A stretch of DNA of 64,000 nucleotides from Halalkalibacter oceani (GCF_023715705.1 NZ_JAMBOS010000005.1:124001-188000), one strand, 5' to 3'; shown: positions 25,073 through 33,705, counted from the stretch's first letter. Translations and numbers: made by a program. The notes: generated by a model from the sequence alone, not told the origin.

Positions 25073-25735
25073 TTATTGATTTCCTTTTTTCAGCGACTCG
25101 GCTACTTGTACGGTGCGTTTCGCCTGGTACTTTGCCGCTTCTTCTACATTTTCCTGCATATTACCTTCTTGGTCGACGGTTACACTTGTTCCGTACGGAT
25201 TTCCACCGGAAGCAAACAGCAACGGATCTGTATAGCCAGGAGCCGCGACAATCGCACCCCAGTGATACATTGTCGTATAGATGGAAAGAATTGTTGCTTC
25301 CTGACCGCCGTGAGCGTTGCTCGCTGAAGACATCGCGCTGACAACTTTATTCGCTAATTTGCCTGTCGCCCATAATCCGCCTGTTGTGTCAAGGAATTGC
25401 TTTAATTGCGCAGGTACGTTACCAAAACGTGTTGGCGCGCTGAAAATAATCGCATCTGCCCATTCGAGATCGTCAAGCGTTACTTCAGGAACATCCGCCG
25501 TTGCTTCAAGATGAGCCTTCCATGCCGGATTTGAGGCAATCGCCGCTTCCGGGGCAAGCTCAGGAACTTTCAGCACCTTCACTTCAGCACCTGCTGCTTT
25601 TCCACCTTCTTCAGCCCACTTTGCCATTTGATAATTGGTTCCTGTTGAACTGTAGTAAATCACCGCTAATTTGATTGACACATGCTCCAACTCCTTTTGA
25701 TTTGATTGACCAAATAATTTCGCAAAGAAACCCAT
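25073..25735 (-). CDS. wrbA: NAD(P)H:quinone oxidoreductase, WrbA type
   Basis: Flavodoxin-fold FMN enzyme that reduces quinones by two electrons and protects against redox cycling. The phosphate-binding loop YYSSTGTNYQMA, the APTRFGNVPAQLKQFLDTTGGLW motif and the GGQEATILSIYTTMYHWG segment are WrbA signatures. 220 residues; about 20 N-terminal residues (MGFFAKLFGQSNQKELEHVS) precede the flavodoxin core and are an unusual extension, possibly amphipathic. A second start at about 25682 would remove it. MarR-family gene lies upstream on the same strand; a 9-bp inverted repeat sits before this gene. Confidence 0.88.
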   Translation of the reverse strand: MGFFAKLFGQSNQKELEHVSIKLAVIYYSSTGTNYQMAKWAEEGGKAAGAEVKVLKVPELAPEAAIASNPAWKAHLEATADVPEVTLDDLEWADAIIFSAPTRFGNVPAQLKQFLDTTGGLWATGKLANKVVSAMSSASNAHGGQEATILSIYTTMYHWGAIVAAPGYTDPLLFASGGNPYGTSVTVDQEGNMQENVEEAAKYQAKRTVQVAESLKKGNQ

Positions 25736-25778
25736 TGCTGTTCACCTACTTTCCACGTTTTGAGCGCGGATAACCTTC

Positions 25779-25808
25779 GATAAACGAAAAAATTTCAGCT
25801 CGTTTATC
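25779..25808. promoter_or_regulatory. Inverted repeat before wrbA
   Basis: GATAAACGA (25779-25787) and TCGTTTATC (25800-25808) form a perfect 9-bp inverted repeat with a 12-bp spacer, 45-75 bp before the wrbA start. A regulator site, perhaps for the adjacent MarR protein. Confidence 0.45.
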
Positions 25809-25933
25809 TCTGCTTTATATAGTACCACGTAATATATTCTTAATTCAAGATAAATTACTTTAATTTTGTAAGTGAATTTGAATTTCTGTATCTCTTGCTT
25901 CTTCTACTTTAGGTTGCACAGGGCACCAATTTT

Positions 25934-26419
25934 TTATTCCCCGGCTTTCACATCTCGAAGCTTATCAAGACCTTGAGCGTAATAGCCCAGCTTCTTCAGC
26001 AATTCAATCAAGTCTGTTTTTTCACCTGACTCCAGCCCGGCAAAAATCGTCAACAGCGCTTCCTTATGGAGAGGGAAAATCTCGTCCATTCGCTCTTTCC
26101 CTTTCTCAGTAATCGAAGCATGGATGATCCGGCGGTCTGTCGGACAGGGCTTTCGTTTGATCAGTTGTTTCTTTTCTAATTTGTCAACGACATAGGTGAT
26201 GCTGCTGCTGGCAATCAACACCTTTTCACCGATTTTCTGAATTGGTTGATCCCCTTTATGGTAAATAAGCTCGAGCACAGCAAACTCAGTCGGATTTAAT
26301 CCGTAGGAACGGATATCGTCCTCCACTTTTTTTCTTACTGTTTGCACAGCCCGGGATAATACGATAAATAACTTTAACGATAGTTCCTCACCCGTTGCCT
26401 TCGTTTTCTCTAAAGTCAC
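25934..26419 (-). CDS. MarR-family transcription regulator
   Basis: 161-residue winged-helix regulator of the MarR family, often sensing phenolic or oxidant stress. The wing and recognition helix region IGEKVLIASSSITYVVDKLEKKQLIKRKPCP is typical; a cysteine in KRKPCPTDRR sits close to the wing and might be redox sensitive, which I infer only. Starts at ATG 26417-26419 behind AAAGGAGGG. The likely target is wrbA downstream, with the inverted repeat at 25779-25808 as a candidate site. Confidence 0.87.
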   Translation of the reverse strand: MTLEKTKATGEELSLKLFIVLSRAVQTVRKKVEDDIRSYGLNPTEFAVLELIYHKGDQPIQKIGEKVLIASSSITYVVDKLEKKQLIKRKPCPTDRRIIHASITEKGKERMDEIFPLHKEALLTIFAGLESGEKTDLIELLKKLGYYAQGLDKLRDVKAGE

Positions 26420-26502
26420 TTACTATCCCTCCTTTAAACGTATTCTATTTCTCTCTCTACTGTCCGTACATTCAGCACGCTTAAAAGTCATTCCTTTGAG
26501 CC

Positions 26503-26823
26503 TTAATCATGATCGTTTTCGACCAGATGTTTCAGAGTCGTCATTTTATTATCCCAAAATTGCTCATAAAAGGAAAGCCACTCCTTCACCTCAAGCAGCG
26601 CTTCGGCTTCAAGCTGATAACGTTTTTCACGTCCAATCCTTTTGACAGACACCAGCTTGGATTCTTCCAAGATGCGCAAATGCTTCGATATAGCAACCCG
26701 GCTTATCGGAAAATGCTGACTGAGGGTCGTAACCGACTGGCGTTCTCCGGCGAGCAACCGTAATAATTTCCTTCTTGTCGGGTCAGCAATAGCCTGAAAA
26801 ACATCAAGCTTTTCAGCTCCCAT
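26503..26823 (-). CDS. ArsR-family regulator paired with an SRPBCC protein
   Basis: 106-residue winged-helix repressor of the ArsR superfamily, in the branch linked to AHSA1/SRPBCC genes and lacking metal-site cysteines. Sequence begins MGAEKLDVFQAIADPTRRKLLRLLAG and has the recognition region ISRVAISKHLRILEESKLV. Its start codon overlaps the stop of the upstream SRPBCC gene at 26823, so the two are a coupled pair. It probably regulates its own operon. Confidence 0.88.
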   Translation of the reverse strand: MGAEKLDVFQAIADPTRRKLLRLLAGERQSVTTLSQHFPISRVAISKHLRILEESKLVSVKRIGREKRYQLEAEALLEVKEWLSFYEQFWDNKMTTLKHLVENDHD

Positions 26824-27251
26824 TATGCCTCCACCACTTGTCGCAGTTTATCTTGAACGATAGCCTCCCAACCTTGATTCATCCGTTCACGAATTTCCTT
26901 ATTTGTTTGTCCCGGTCCTCCCGGATGAATCTCATCGGCAGCTCCCCAGCCCGAGTGGATCAGTGTAAATGCCGTTTCATTCCCCGCCTCCTCTAAAAGA
27001 AAGGTAATCTTCCAGCCTTCCTCTCCCCAGGAAAATGCCAGACGGTTCGGCGGCTCCATTTCCAGCACTTTGCAAACTGATGGGCCGAAAGGAGACTGAA
27101 TTGTAAACGTATGCCCCAGTTCAGGTTTGAAATCATTCGGCATAAACCATGCCTCTATTCCCTCTTGTGTCGCGACTGTCGCCCATACTTTCTCGATCGA
27201 AGCGCGGAAGGTCGCCTGTTTGCGAATCTCAGGTACTTCAGATTTACTCAT
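26823..27251 (-). CDS. SRPBCC (AHSA1-like) domain protein
   Basis: A 142-residue START/Bet v1-fold protein of the AHSA1 (activator of Hsp90 ATPase homologue) family, which forms a hydrophobic ligand pocket. Diagnostic segments are TFRASIEKVWATVATQEGIEAWFMP, NRLAFSWGEEGWKITFLLEE and TLIHSGWG. ATG at 27249-27251 fits GAGGAGG upstream; GTG at 27252 is an alternative. First gene of the SRPBCC-ArsR pair. Ligand unknown. Confidence 0.87.
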   Translation of the reverse strand: MSKSEVPEIRKQATFRASIEKVWATVATQEGIEAWFMPNDFKPELGHTFTIQSPFGPSVCKVLEMEPPNRLAFSWGEEGWKITFLLEEAGNETAFTLIHSGWGAADEIHPGGPGQTNKEIRERMNQGWEAIVQDKLRQVVEA

Positions 27252-27423
27252 CACCTGTTCCTCCTCTTTTATTTAAAGCTTCGCACTCATCATACGAAAC
27301 CTTTTGGTTACATGTCAACAAAAATCCGGAGAGTGGCTTTTTCTTATCGTCCCTTACATTTCCACTATAATTTTGCAGCAAAAGGCCACACTATATGTAC
27401 AAACTCATAAAAGAGGTGATGAC

Positions 27424-27702
27424 ATGGCAAAGAAGGAAGAGCAATATACGGACTTTTCAAATGTCGAAACACAGCGCTCGTTTCTGACAGCAGAGGAATT
27501 TCCGGAAGGATCTTACGGCACGCCGAAAGGAAAGGACGTACCCGTGGAAAACAAAGACACTCCGTGGCGGGAGCATCAAACATACTATAATAGCTACGGC
27601 TATGAATTCCGGAATTTGCATCAGGATCTTCCCCGGCAGTTTCCCGAGGCTCATCATACGCATGATGAAGCTGATAAAAATGAAGAAGAGCCTTACACAT
27701 AA
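27424..27702 (+). CDS. Conserved small cytosolic protein, unknown function
   Basis: 92 highly polar residues with no membrane segment. The sequence TDFSNVETQRSFLTAEEFPEG, then YGTPKGKD, NKDTPWREHQTYY and LHQDLPRQFPEAHHTHDE resembles an uncharacterised cytosolic protein found across Bacillus, rich in aromatic and charged residues and probably partly disordered. ATG at 27424 follows GAGGTGATG. Convergent with the 27740-28069 gene, with a MITE-type hairpin between. Confidence 0.7.
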   Translation: MAKKEEQYTDFSNVETQRSFLTAEEFPEGSYGTPKGKDVPVENKDTPWREHQTYYNSYGYEFRNLHQDLPRQFPEAHHTHDEADKNEEEPYT

Positions 27703-27704
27703 CC

Positions 27705-27737
27705 AAGCTGCTGAAAATCGTCACTTTTCAGCAGCTT
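27705..27737. repeat. Solo hairpin related to the MITE end
   Basis: AAGCTGCTGAAAA and TTTTCAGCAGCTT form a perfect 13-bp stem with a 7-base loop, between convergent genes. It equals the cdaR-proximal end of MITE copy 1 with about seven bases deleted from the stem. No T-run follows. Confidence 0.6.
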
Positions 27738-27739
27738 CA

Positions 27740-28069
27740 TCAGCGACCTTTCTCTCTTTTTTGAAAAGGAATAACTTTGGAAAATCGGTAAAAGGCCTGC
27801 CGCTCTTTCTCATGTGGTATGAGTCGGTGCACGTCTTCAAATTGAGCTACACGCCTTAACTCCGTGAGCAGAACGTCATCGAGTGATCTTTCCTCCAATT
27901 CGGCAAGCAATGCTGCATTTAAGCTCAACCACTCCATGCTTTTCGTTTGAAACTGTTCCTGTTCATTCCAGCGTAAATAGCGGTAGGCAATCGACGGCAA
28001 TGCCGCGTCGCAGGCTGACGCCAGCAGGCTTTCACAGTATTTCTTTATCACTTGTTGATGTCTGTTCAT
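27740..28069 (-). CDS. Hypothetical protein, 109 residues
   Basis: A mostly helical soluble protein (NRHQQVIKKYCESLLASACD, then SMEWLSLNAALLAELEERSL, LLTELRRVAQFEDVHRL) with a basic C-terminus. There is no membrane segment, signal peptide or recognisable catalytic motif. ATG at 28067-28069; the ribosome site is not strong. It stands alone between the cytosolic-protein gene and a hairpin-rich gap before aceA. I do not recognise a family. Confidence 0.6.
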   Translation of the reverse strand: MNRHQQVIKKYCESLLASACDAALPSIAYRYLRWNEQEQFQTKSMEWLSLNAALLAELEERSLDDVLLTELRRVAQFEDVHRLIPHEKERQAFYRFSKVIPFQKREKGR

Positions 28070-28201
28070 CCGCGCACAGTCCTTTTTTCAGTCTTCCTTT
28101 CATTATATAGAGGAGCATTCTGTTCCCTCTATACTAAAATACAGGCTCCGCTTGAAGATATTAGCATTCACAGAGCCCGGGCCATTGGCTTCATTCGCGA
28201 C

Positions 28202-28316
28202 AAGCCCGTTGCGATCAACTGACTTACAACGGGCTTTAGTGGCGGTTATGCACCTTGCTTAGACCAGGGTCAAATGCTCTTCGCTTGTTTATCAGGAGGG
28301 GGGCTTCCTAATAAAC
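28202..28316. repeat. Two hairpins in the gap before the aceA 3' end
   Basis: AAGCCCGTTG/CAACGGGCTT (28202-28236) and GTTTAT-AGGA/TTCCT-ATAAAC (28287-28316). Between them, GGCGGTTATGCACCTTGCTT loosely resembles the 33-bp repeat at 18049-18081. Neither has a clear T-run; the second could still act as the aceA terminator. Confidence 0.45.
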
Positions 28317-28332
28317 GTTTGTGCCGGAACAA

Positions 28333-29622
28333 TTATTGCTGGAACTGCGCTTCTTCGGTAGAGCCCGTCAAGGCAGTCGTTGACGCTGTCCCGCCCGATA
28401 CGACCTGTGCCACCTCGTCAAAGTAGCCTGTGCCAACCTCACGCTGATGGCGTGTTGCAGTGTATCCATGCTCCTCCGCCGCAAATTCGGCCTGTTGAAG
28501 CTCCGTATACGCACCCATTCCGCGTTTTTTATAGTCCCTGGCCAGCTCGAACATGCTGTAATTTAAGGAGTGGAAGCCGGCTAATGTGACAAACTGGAAT
28601 TTGTAGCCCATTTTACTCAATTCAATTTGATACGTTTCAATCGTCTCGCGGTCGAGATTGGCCTGCCAGTTAAATGAAGGCGAACAATTATAGGCCAGCA
28701 TTTTCCCAGGAAAACGAGCATGAATTGCCTCAGCGAACTGGCGCGCTTCCTCCAGGCTCGGCTTCGATGTTTCGCACCAGAGCAGATCGGCATACGGCGC
28801 ATAGGCAAGACCGCGGGCAATCGCCTGATCAATTCCGGCCTTCGTCCGGTAAAAGCCTTCAGCTGTCCGTTCGCCGGTAATGAATGGACCATCTACTGGA
28901 TCGATGTCACTCGTAATCAGGTCGGCGGCATCAGCGTCGGTCCGGGCAATAATGACAGTCGGCACACCGGAAACGTCGGCAGCCAACCGGGCGGAGACGA
29001 GATTACGAATCGCCGTTTGTGTCGGAATGAGAACCTTTCCTCCCAGGTGGCCGCATTTCTTCTCGGAAGCGAGCTGGTCTTCAAAATGAACTCCGGCTGC
29101 TCCGGCTTCAATCATCGCTTTCATCAGCTCAAAGACATTCAGCTGTCCGCCAAAGCCGGCCTCCGCGTCAGCAACGATCGGCGCGAAATAATCAACATCG
29201 CCTTCTCCTTCCATATGCTGAATCTGATCAGCCCGAGCGAGTGCATTATTCATTCGCTTCACAACCTGCGGGACAGAATTGGCCGGATACAGGCTTTGAT
29301 CCGGGTACATCTGGCCGGCAAGATTCGCATCCGCCGCCACCTGCCAGCCACTTAAATAAATCGCTTTCAAACCGGCCTTCACCTGCTGGACAGCCTGATT
29401 ACCTGTCAATGCGCCAAGTGACTGAACAAACGGTTCTTCCCTCAACAGCTTCCACAGCTTCTCCGCTCCAGACCGCGCAAGTGTATGCTCAATCTGCATC
29501 GACCCTCTAAGACGTATCACATCTTCTGCCGTATATGGCCGATCGACTCCCTGCCAGCGCCCCTCTGTCTCCCATTGCTCCTGTAGCCTTGCCGCTTCAA
29601 TGTGCCCAATTTGCTTCGTCAT
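28333..29622 (-). CDS. aceA: Isocitrate lyase
   Basis: Cleaves isocitrate to glyoxylate and succinate in the glyoxylate bypass, allowing growth on acetate or fatty acids. The active-site sequence KKCGHLGGK (near residue 190) and the segments [25 protein letters not shown] and [15 protein letters not shown] are diagnostic. 429 residues, the usual bacterial length. No malate synthase gene is adjacent. Upstream are three TATAACAG motifs, two as a perfect 12-bp inverted repeat, likely regulatory. ATG at 29620-29622 behind GGAG. Confidence 0.95.
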   Translation of the reverse strand: MTKQIGHIEAARLQEQWETEGRWQGVDRPYTAEDVIRLRGSMQIEHTLARSGAEKLWKLLREEPFVQSLGALTGNQAVQQVKAGLKAIYLSGWQVAADANLAGQMYPDQSLYPANSVPQVVKRMNNALARADQIQHMEGEGDVDYFAPIVADAEAGFGGQLNVFELMKAMIEAGAAGVHFEDQLASEKKCGHLGGKVLIPTQTAIRNLVSARLAADVSGVPTVIIARTDADAADLITSDIDPVDGPFITGERTAEGFYRTKAGIDQAIARGLAYAPYADLLWCETSKPSLEEARQFAEAIHARFPGKMLAYNCSPSFNWQANLDRETIETYQIELSKMGYKFQFVTLAGFHSLNYSMFELARDYKKRGMGAYTELQQAEFAAEEHGYTATRHQREVGTGYFDEVAQVVSGGTASTTALTGSTEEAQFQQ

Positions 29623-29701
29623 ACTCTCCTCATCTCCTGTCTTTCTTTTTTTGCAAAATACCTGTTGTCGCCATTCCGCATTATTCCGTGCAATAATGTA
29701 C

Positions 29702-29831
29702 TATAACAGTATATATTTTGCATTTTTATAATATAACAGAAAGTCGATAAAAACAATCATTTATTTTAAAATTTTTTGATTATTTTAACTGATTGTTATA
29801 CGAATCCACTAAACCCGCATTTCTGTTATAT
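29702..29831. promoter_or_regulatory. TATAACAG repeats upstream of aceA
   Basis: ATATAACAGAAA (29731-29742) and TTTCTGTTATAT (29820-29831) are a perfect 12-bp inverted repeat 77 bp apart; TATAACAG recurs at 29702-29709. The AT-rich stretch between them probably contains the aceA promoter. Confidence 0.5.
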
Positions 29832-29840
29832 ATCAGAAAA

Positions 29841-29912
29841 ACCAAGAAAAAGCCCTTTTTCGTAACTCAAAAAAGCTGCTGAAAAAGTAAAAATCCTACT
29901 TTTTCAGCAGCT
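29841..29912 (-). terminator. Terminator of the mnt operon, derived from a MITE-type element
   Basis: AGCTGCTGAAAAAGTA (29874-29889) pairs perfectly over 16 bp with 29897-29912 and is followed on the minus strand by TTTTTT. The flanking CCCTTTTTCGTAACTC matches the far end of MITE copy 2 (CTTTTTCCGTAACTC on its minus strand). The whole looks like an element with its middle deleted. Confidence 0.7.
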
Positions 29913-29955
29913 CCAGCAAAGGTCGAATTCCAACCCTGTGATAGCATGCCTTCCA

Positions 29956-30825
29956 CTATGAGTTTATCACATTCATCCGCTTAGAAATTAACCCGTGCTT
30001 CGCTGAAAAAACAAAGCTGATCAGAAATACCAGCCCGGTCGCAAATGCCATGGAGCCGGAAATCGAGGTATCGATCCAAGCTGCCATATAATAGCCGACA
30101 ATTGCTGAAATGACGCCGAAGGAGCTGCTTAGAATCAGCATCGTCAATAGCTTATCTGTCCACAAATAAGCGGATGCCGCCGGAGTAATCAGCATCGCCA
30201 CGACCATAATCGCACCGACAGCATCGAATGAAGCGACCGTCGTTATCGAAACGAGGCTCATAAAAAGATAGTGCATCAGCAGGACCGGTATTCCCAAGCT
30301 TGCCGCCAGCGCCGGATCAAACGAGGTAATTTTCCATTCTTTATACAAAATGATAACAAAGAAGAGGACAATCAGAAATACGAGGCCCAGCATCGCCGTC
30401 GTTCTTGGAATTTCTCCGATGATCGGCAGCTCCATCATGTTAAAGGGGACAAAGGTAATCTCCCCCATCAAAGCATGCTTCACATCGAGGTGAGCATTTC
30501 CAACTGAAGTCGCAATTAAAATAACACCAATTGAAAACAAGGTCGTAAATACGATCCCCATCGAGGCATGAAGCTCAATGTCCAATGAATGGAGCCATTG
30601 GACGAGAAAGGCGGTCAGCAGGCCGGCGAGGATCGCTCCGATTAACATATGCGGACCTTGCAGCTCGCGCGTGATCAAAAAAGCAATGACGATGCCTAGC
30701 AACACGGTATGACTGATGGCATCCGACATCATCGCCATCTTTCGCAATATAAGAAACACGCCAATCAGACCACAGGACAAACCAACTAACGACGCCGTCA
30801 AAATAATCCATGCTGTATACGTCAT
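29956..30825 (-). CDS. mntD: Manganese/zinc ABC transporter permease D
   Basis: Second permease of a TroCD/MntCD-type importer, 289 residues with eight to nine membrane segments. Begins with a typical ILRKMAMMSDAISHTVLLGIV segment and includes FDAVGAIMVVAMLITPAASAYLWT. Overlaps the first permease by four bases (30822-30825). Last gene of the unit; the MITE-derived hairpin at 29874-29912 follows as terminator. Metal is Mn2+ or Zn2+; the promoter palindrome favours Mn2+. Confidence 0.88.
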   Translation of the reverse strand: MTYTAWIILTASLVGLSCGLIGVFLILRKMAMMSDAISHTVLLGIVIAFLITRELQGPHMLIGAILAGLLTAFLVQWLHSLDIELHASMGIVFTTLFSIGVILIATSVGNAHLDVKHALMGEITFVPFNMMELPIIGEIPRTTAMLGLVFLIVLFFVIILYKEWKITSFDPALAASLGIPVLLMHYLFMSLVSITTVASFDAVGAIMVVAMLITPAASAYLWTDKLLTMLILSSSFGVISAIVGYYMAAWIDTSISGSMAFATGLVFLISFVFSAKHGLISKRMNVINS

Positions 30826-31748
30826 GATTCTGCTCCTTTAGTATAAAGCTGTGCTTTCAGCCGTTCCCGCTCTGCCTGCCTTTTCTGGGCCTTAAATTGC
30901 ATATATTGGATCAATACCCCTTTCTCCTTGCCGAAAAGAAGGGAGATGACAAAGCAGGCAGCCGCGGCGACAACAATAAACGGACCGGTCGGCCAGCCAC
31001 TTCCCAGCGCGCTGATCGCAGTGCCGGCAGAACCTGCTATTCCGCCAACGAGTGCTGAAAGCAGGACCATCCATTTAAACGATTGCGTCCAGTAGCGTGC
31101 GCTGACCGGAGGAATAATGAGCAAAGCGGCAATTAAGATCACGCCGACAGCCTGGATACCGATAACGATCGTGATCACCAGCACAGCCGTATAAAGCATA
31201 TTCATCCACGTTAGCGATAAACCAAGACCTTTGGCAAAGCCCGCATCAAACAAGTAAAGCTTCCACTCTTTAAAACCGATCACCACAACGAAGATCACGA
31301 ACAGCGCCAGGCTTGTCATCGTATACACATCGGAGCGGACCATCGAAGCTGCCTGACCGAAAATAAAGCCGTCCAGTCCGCTCTGATTTCCGCCGGCTGT
31401 CCGGTTGACGACCGTCAACAGCATAATTCCAAGGCCAAAAAAGACCGAAAGCACCATTCCCATCGCTGTATCAGCGCTCACCCGTGTCACAGTCTGAATC
31501 CATTGAATAAAGAAAGCACCGAGCAAGGCACTGATTGCCGCGCCGATAATCATAATGAACAGATTCTTTTCTCCTACTACTAAAAATGCGAGCACCACAC
31601 CCGGCAAGGAGGCGTGAGCGAGCGCATCGCTCATCAGGCTCTGCTTGCGCCAATACGCGAGGCAGCCGATTATTCCAGCCGCAATTCCAAGAATCATCGT
31701 ACTAATTAATACCCATTGAGTGTTACTGCTTAAGAGAATGGACCACAT
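30822..31748 (-). CDS. mntC: Manganese/zinc ABC transporter permease C
   Basis: First permease, 308 residues: a membrane domain of about 280 residues (YWRKQSLMSDALAHASLPGVVLAFL; AVGVILIAALLIIPPVSARYWT) and a charged C-terminal tail (KRQAERERLKAQLY) that is longer than in its partner. Overlaps the end of the ATPase gene by 26 bases (31723-31748), an unusually deep overlap that makes co-translation certain. Confidence 0.88.
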   Translation of the reverse strand: MWSILLSSNTQWVLISTMILGIAAGIIGCLAYWRKQSLMSDALAHASLPGVVLAFLVVGEKNLFIMIIGAAISALLGAFFIQWIQTVTRVSADTAMGMVLSVFFGLGIMLLTVVNRTAGGNQSGLDGFIFGQAASMVRSDVYTMTSLALFVIFVVVIGFKEWKLYLFDAGFAKGLGLSLTWMNMLYTAVLVITIVIGIQAVGVILIAALLIIPPVSARYWTQSFKWMVLLSALVGGIAGSAGTAISALGSGWPTGPFIVVAAAACFVISLLFGKEKGVLIQYMQFKAQKRQAERERLKAQLYTKGAES

Positions 31749-32487
31749 GCTGCTGCTCCTCTCTTACTAACCGCATATTTCCTCCATATGCCTTCGCAAT
31801 CATATCATTTGTAAAGACGTCGGTCGTTTTTCCATGGTTGATCACCGTCCGGTTCAGCAGCAGGACATGGTCGAAATAATCCTCAACCGTCTGCAAATCA
31901 TGGTGGACAACCATCACCGTTTTCCCGCGCGCCTTTAATTCTTTTAACGTAGTCATAATCGCCCGTTCCGTCGCGGCATCGACTCCGGCAAGCGGTTCAT
32001 CCATAAAATACAGATCGGCCTCCTGAACTAACGCCCGCGCTAAAAAGACGCGCTGCTGCTGCCCTCCTGACAGCTGGCTGATCTGCCTGTTGGCGTAATC
32101 AGCCATTCCCATTTGTTCAAGAGCTTCATAGGCCTTTTTCTGATGCAAACGGGATGGCCACTTGAGCCATCCGACCTTTCCGTATAATCCCATCGTCACG
32201 ACATCCAAAGCATCGGTCGGGAAATCCCAGTCAACTGAGCCTCTTTGCGGCACATAGCCGATTCGTTTCTTCGCTTTTTTGAATGGCAGGCCGAAATAGC
32301 GGACCGTTCCTGACAAAGCAGGATGAAGCTGCAGAATCGTTTTCAAAAACGTCGACTTACCTGCGCCATTCGGGCCGACGATTCCCGTTAACGAACCGGC
32401 CTCGACTTCGACATCGATATCGTGCAACACCGTTTGTTTCCGGTAAGCCGCAGCTAAATTTTCCACTTGCAGCACAGCTTCTGCCAT
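31723..32487 (-). CDS. mntB: Manganese/zinc ABC transporter ATPase
   Basis: 254-residue ATP-binding subunit. Walker A GPNGAGKSTFLK near residues 37-48, signature LSGGQQQRVFLARAL, Walker B LYFMDEPLAGVD, and switch VHHDLQTV. The segment RYFGLPFKKAKKRIGYVPQRGSVDWDFP is characteristic of the Mn/Zn branch. One base separates it from the binding-protein stop. GTG/ATG start at 32485-32487 behind GGAGGAG. Confidence 0.9.
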   Translation of the reverse strand: MAEAVLQVENLAAAYRKQTVLHDIDVEVEAGSLTGIVGPNGAGKSTFLKTILQLHPALSGTVRYFGLPFKKAKKRIGYVPQRGSVDWDFPTDALDVVTMGLYGKVGWLKWPSRLHQKKAYEALEQMGMADYANRQISQLSGGQQQRVFLARALVQEADLYFMDEPLAGVDAATERAIMTTLKELKARGKTVMVVHHDLQTVEDYFDHVLLLNRTVINHGKTTDVFTNDMIAKAYGGNMRLVREEQQHVVHSLKQ

Positions 32488-32488
32488 C

Positions 32489-33442
32489 TTACTCAGCTCC
32501 TCCGCTTAAAGCTTGATAAATCGTCTCCACATTATGACGGTACATTCCGATATACGTGCCTTCCTCCGTGCCTGCTTCCCCCATCGCATCCGAATACAGC
32601 TCTCCACCTAATTCAAGCTCGACTCCCTCACTTGCCGCTCCTTCAATCACAGCCTGAATCGTCCGGTCAGAGATACTCGTCTCAATGAAAATAGCGGGAA
32701 TTTGATGCTCTTTCACAAGGGCAATCGTCTCGTTAATGTCAGAAACGCCAACCTCATCTTCTGTGCTCAGTCCCTGGAGGCCGATGACTTCCATCTCAAA
32801 TGTGTTTCCGAAATACCCGAAGGCATCATGGGCTGTTACAAGAACACGCTGATCCTCCGGGATCCCGCCAAGCTTCTCGGCAGCCTCCTGTTGAAGTTCA
32901 TCAAGCTCGGCGAAATACGCGTCTTTATTTGCTTCAAAATCATTAGCATGATCCGGGGCATAGGCTTTTAATTCCTCTACCGCCGCCTCGAGTGCCTGCT
33001 TCCAAAGGCGGATATCAAACCAGATATGGGGGTCAATCACGCCATCCTCTTCTTCTAATAACAGATCCTCTGAAATCGTATCGCCAATCGCCATGACCGG
33101 CTTTTCCGCAGCAATTTGATTGAAAATCTCGACCATATTAACCTCTAAATCAAGACCGTTGTAAAAAATCACGTCCGCTTCCTGCAATGTTGCGATATCA
33201 CCTTGAGTAGCGTTGTAAAGATGAGGATCGACGGACGGTCCCATTAAACTGTTTACCTCAACATGCTCGCCGCCAATCACTGACAACGGCTCTCCGATTT
33301 GCGCGATCGTCGTCACGACTTTTATCGTTTCCTCGGCCTCTTCCCCTACACCAGTTGTACCGGTTCCGGCCTGATTACAAGCAGCTAGTACCGAACCGAA
33401 TAGGACAGCCAGCATAACGAACAACCAATTTTTCATTTTCAT
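32489..33442 (-). CDS. mntA: Manganese/zinc-binding lipoprotein (cluster A-I)
   Basis: Metal-capturing lipoprotein, 317 residues, lipobox VLAAC at about residues 17-21. The four expected metal ligands are visible: His in SVDPHLYN, His in IDPHIWFD, Glu in IFIETSIS and Asp in ELYSDAMG, with no long His-rich loop. The lack of that loop favours manganese over zinc. First gene of the four-gene operon, ATG at 33440-33442 behind GGAGGGG. Upstream are two palindromes, one resembling an MntR box. Confidence 0.9.
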   Translation of the reverse strand: MKMKNWLFVMLAVLFGSVLAACNQAGTGTTGVGEEAEETIKVVTTIAQIGEPLSVIGGEHVEVNSLMGPSVDPHLYNATQGDIATLQEADVIFYNGLDLEVNMVEIFNQIAAEKPVMAIGDTISEDLLLEEEDGVIDPHIWFDIRLWKQALEAAVEELKAYAPDHANDFEANKDAYFAELDELQQEAAEKLGGIPEDQRVLVTAHDAFGYFGNTFEMEVIGLQGLSTEDEVGVSDINETIALVKEHQIPAIFIETSISDRTIQAVIEGAASEGVELELGGELYSDAMGEAGTEEGTYIGMYRHNVETIYQALSGGAE

Positions 33443-33515
33443 GATTTCCCCTCCAAATCTTAGTCAATCAACCTGGTTTCTTTTTCAATATGCGTACATG
33501 CACAAACATTTTATG

Positions 33516-33561
33516 TAGACAAATATATTTGTCTAGGTAATGTTTGTTTCCCTAAGGAAAC
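33516..33561. promoter_or_regulatory. Two palindromes in the mnt promoter, one MntR-like
   Basis: TAGACAAATATATTTGTCTA (33516-33535) is a perfect 20-bp palindrome. GTTTCCCTAAGGAAAC (33546-33561) resembles the MntR box of B. subtilis (minus strand TTAGGGAAAC). Both lie 75-120 bp before mntA, so one or both should control it. Confidence 0.55.
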
Positions 33562-33636
33562 TTTACTCCCAAAAAAAAACATTGTCAATATCTTTTTTTC
33601 CATACCCGTCTCCTTCCTGTTTAAACACTGACGCAT

Positions 33637-33680
33637 ATAAGGGCTGGAAAAAGGTAAAACAGCCTTTTCCCAGCCCTTAT
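33637..33680. repeat. Long hairpin after the esterase gene
   Basis: 18-bp stem ATAAGGGCTGGAAAAAGG with CCTTTTCCCAGCCCTTAT, one mismatch, loop of eight bases. It has no T-run and shares the AAAAGGTAAAA core with hairpins at 18210, 34880 and 38833. Confidence 0.55.
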
Positions 33681-33705
33681 TGTTGGTAATTCCTACCCCT
33701 GTATG

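Noticed and set aside
28720-29355. A 211-codon open frame on the plus strand
   Set aside because: Antisense to isocitrate lyase; codon pattern follows aceA, no ribosome site.
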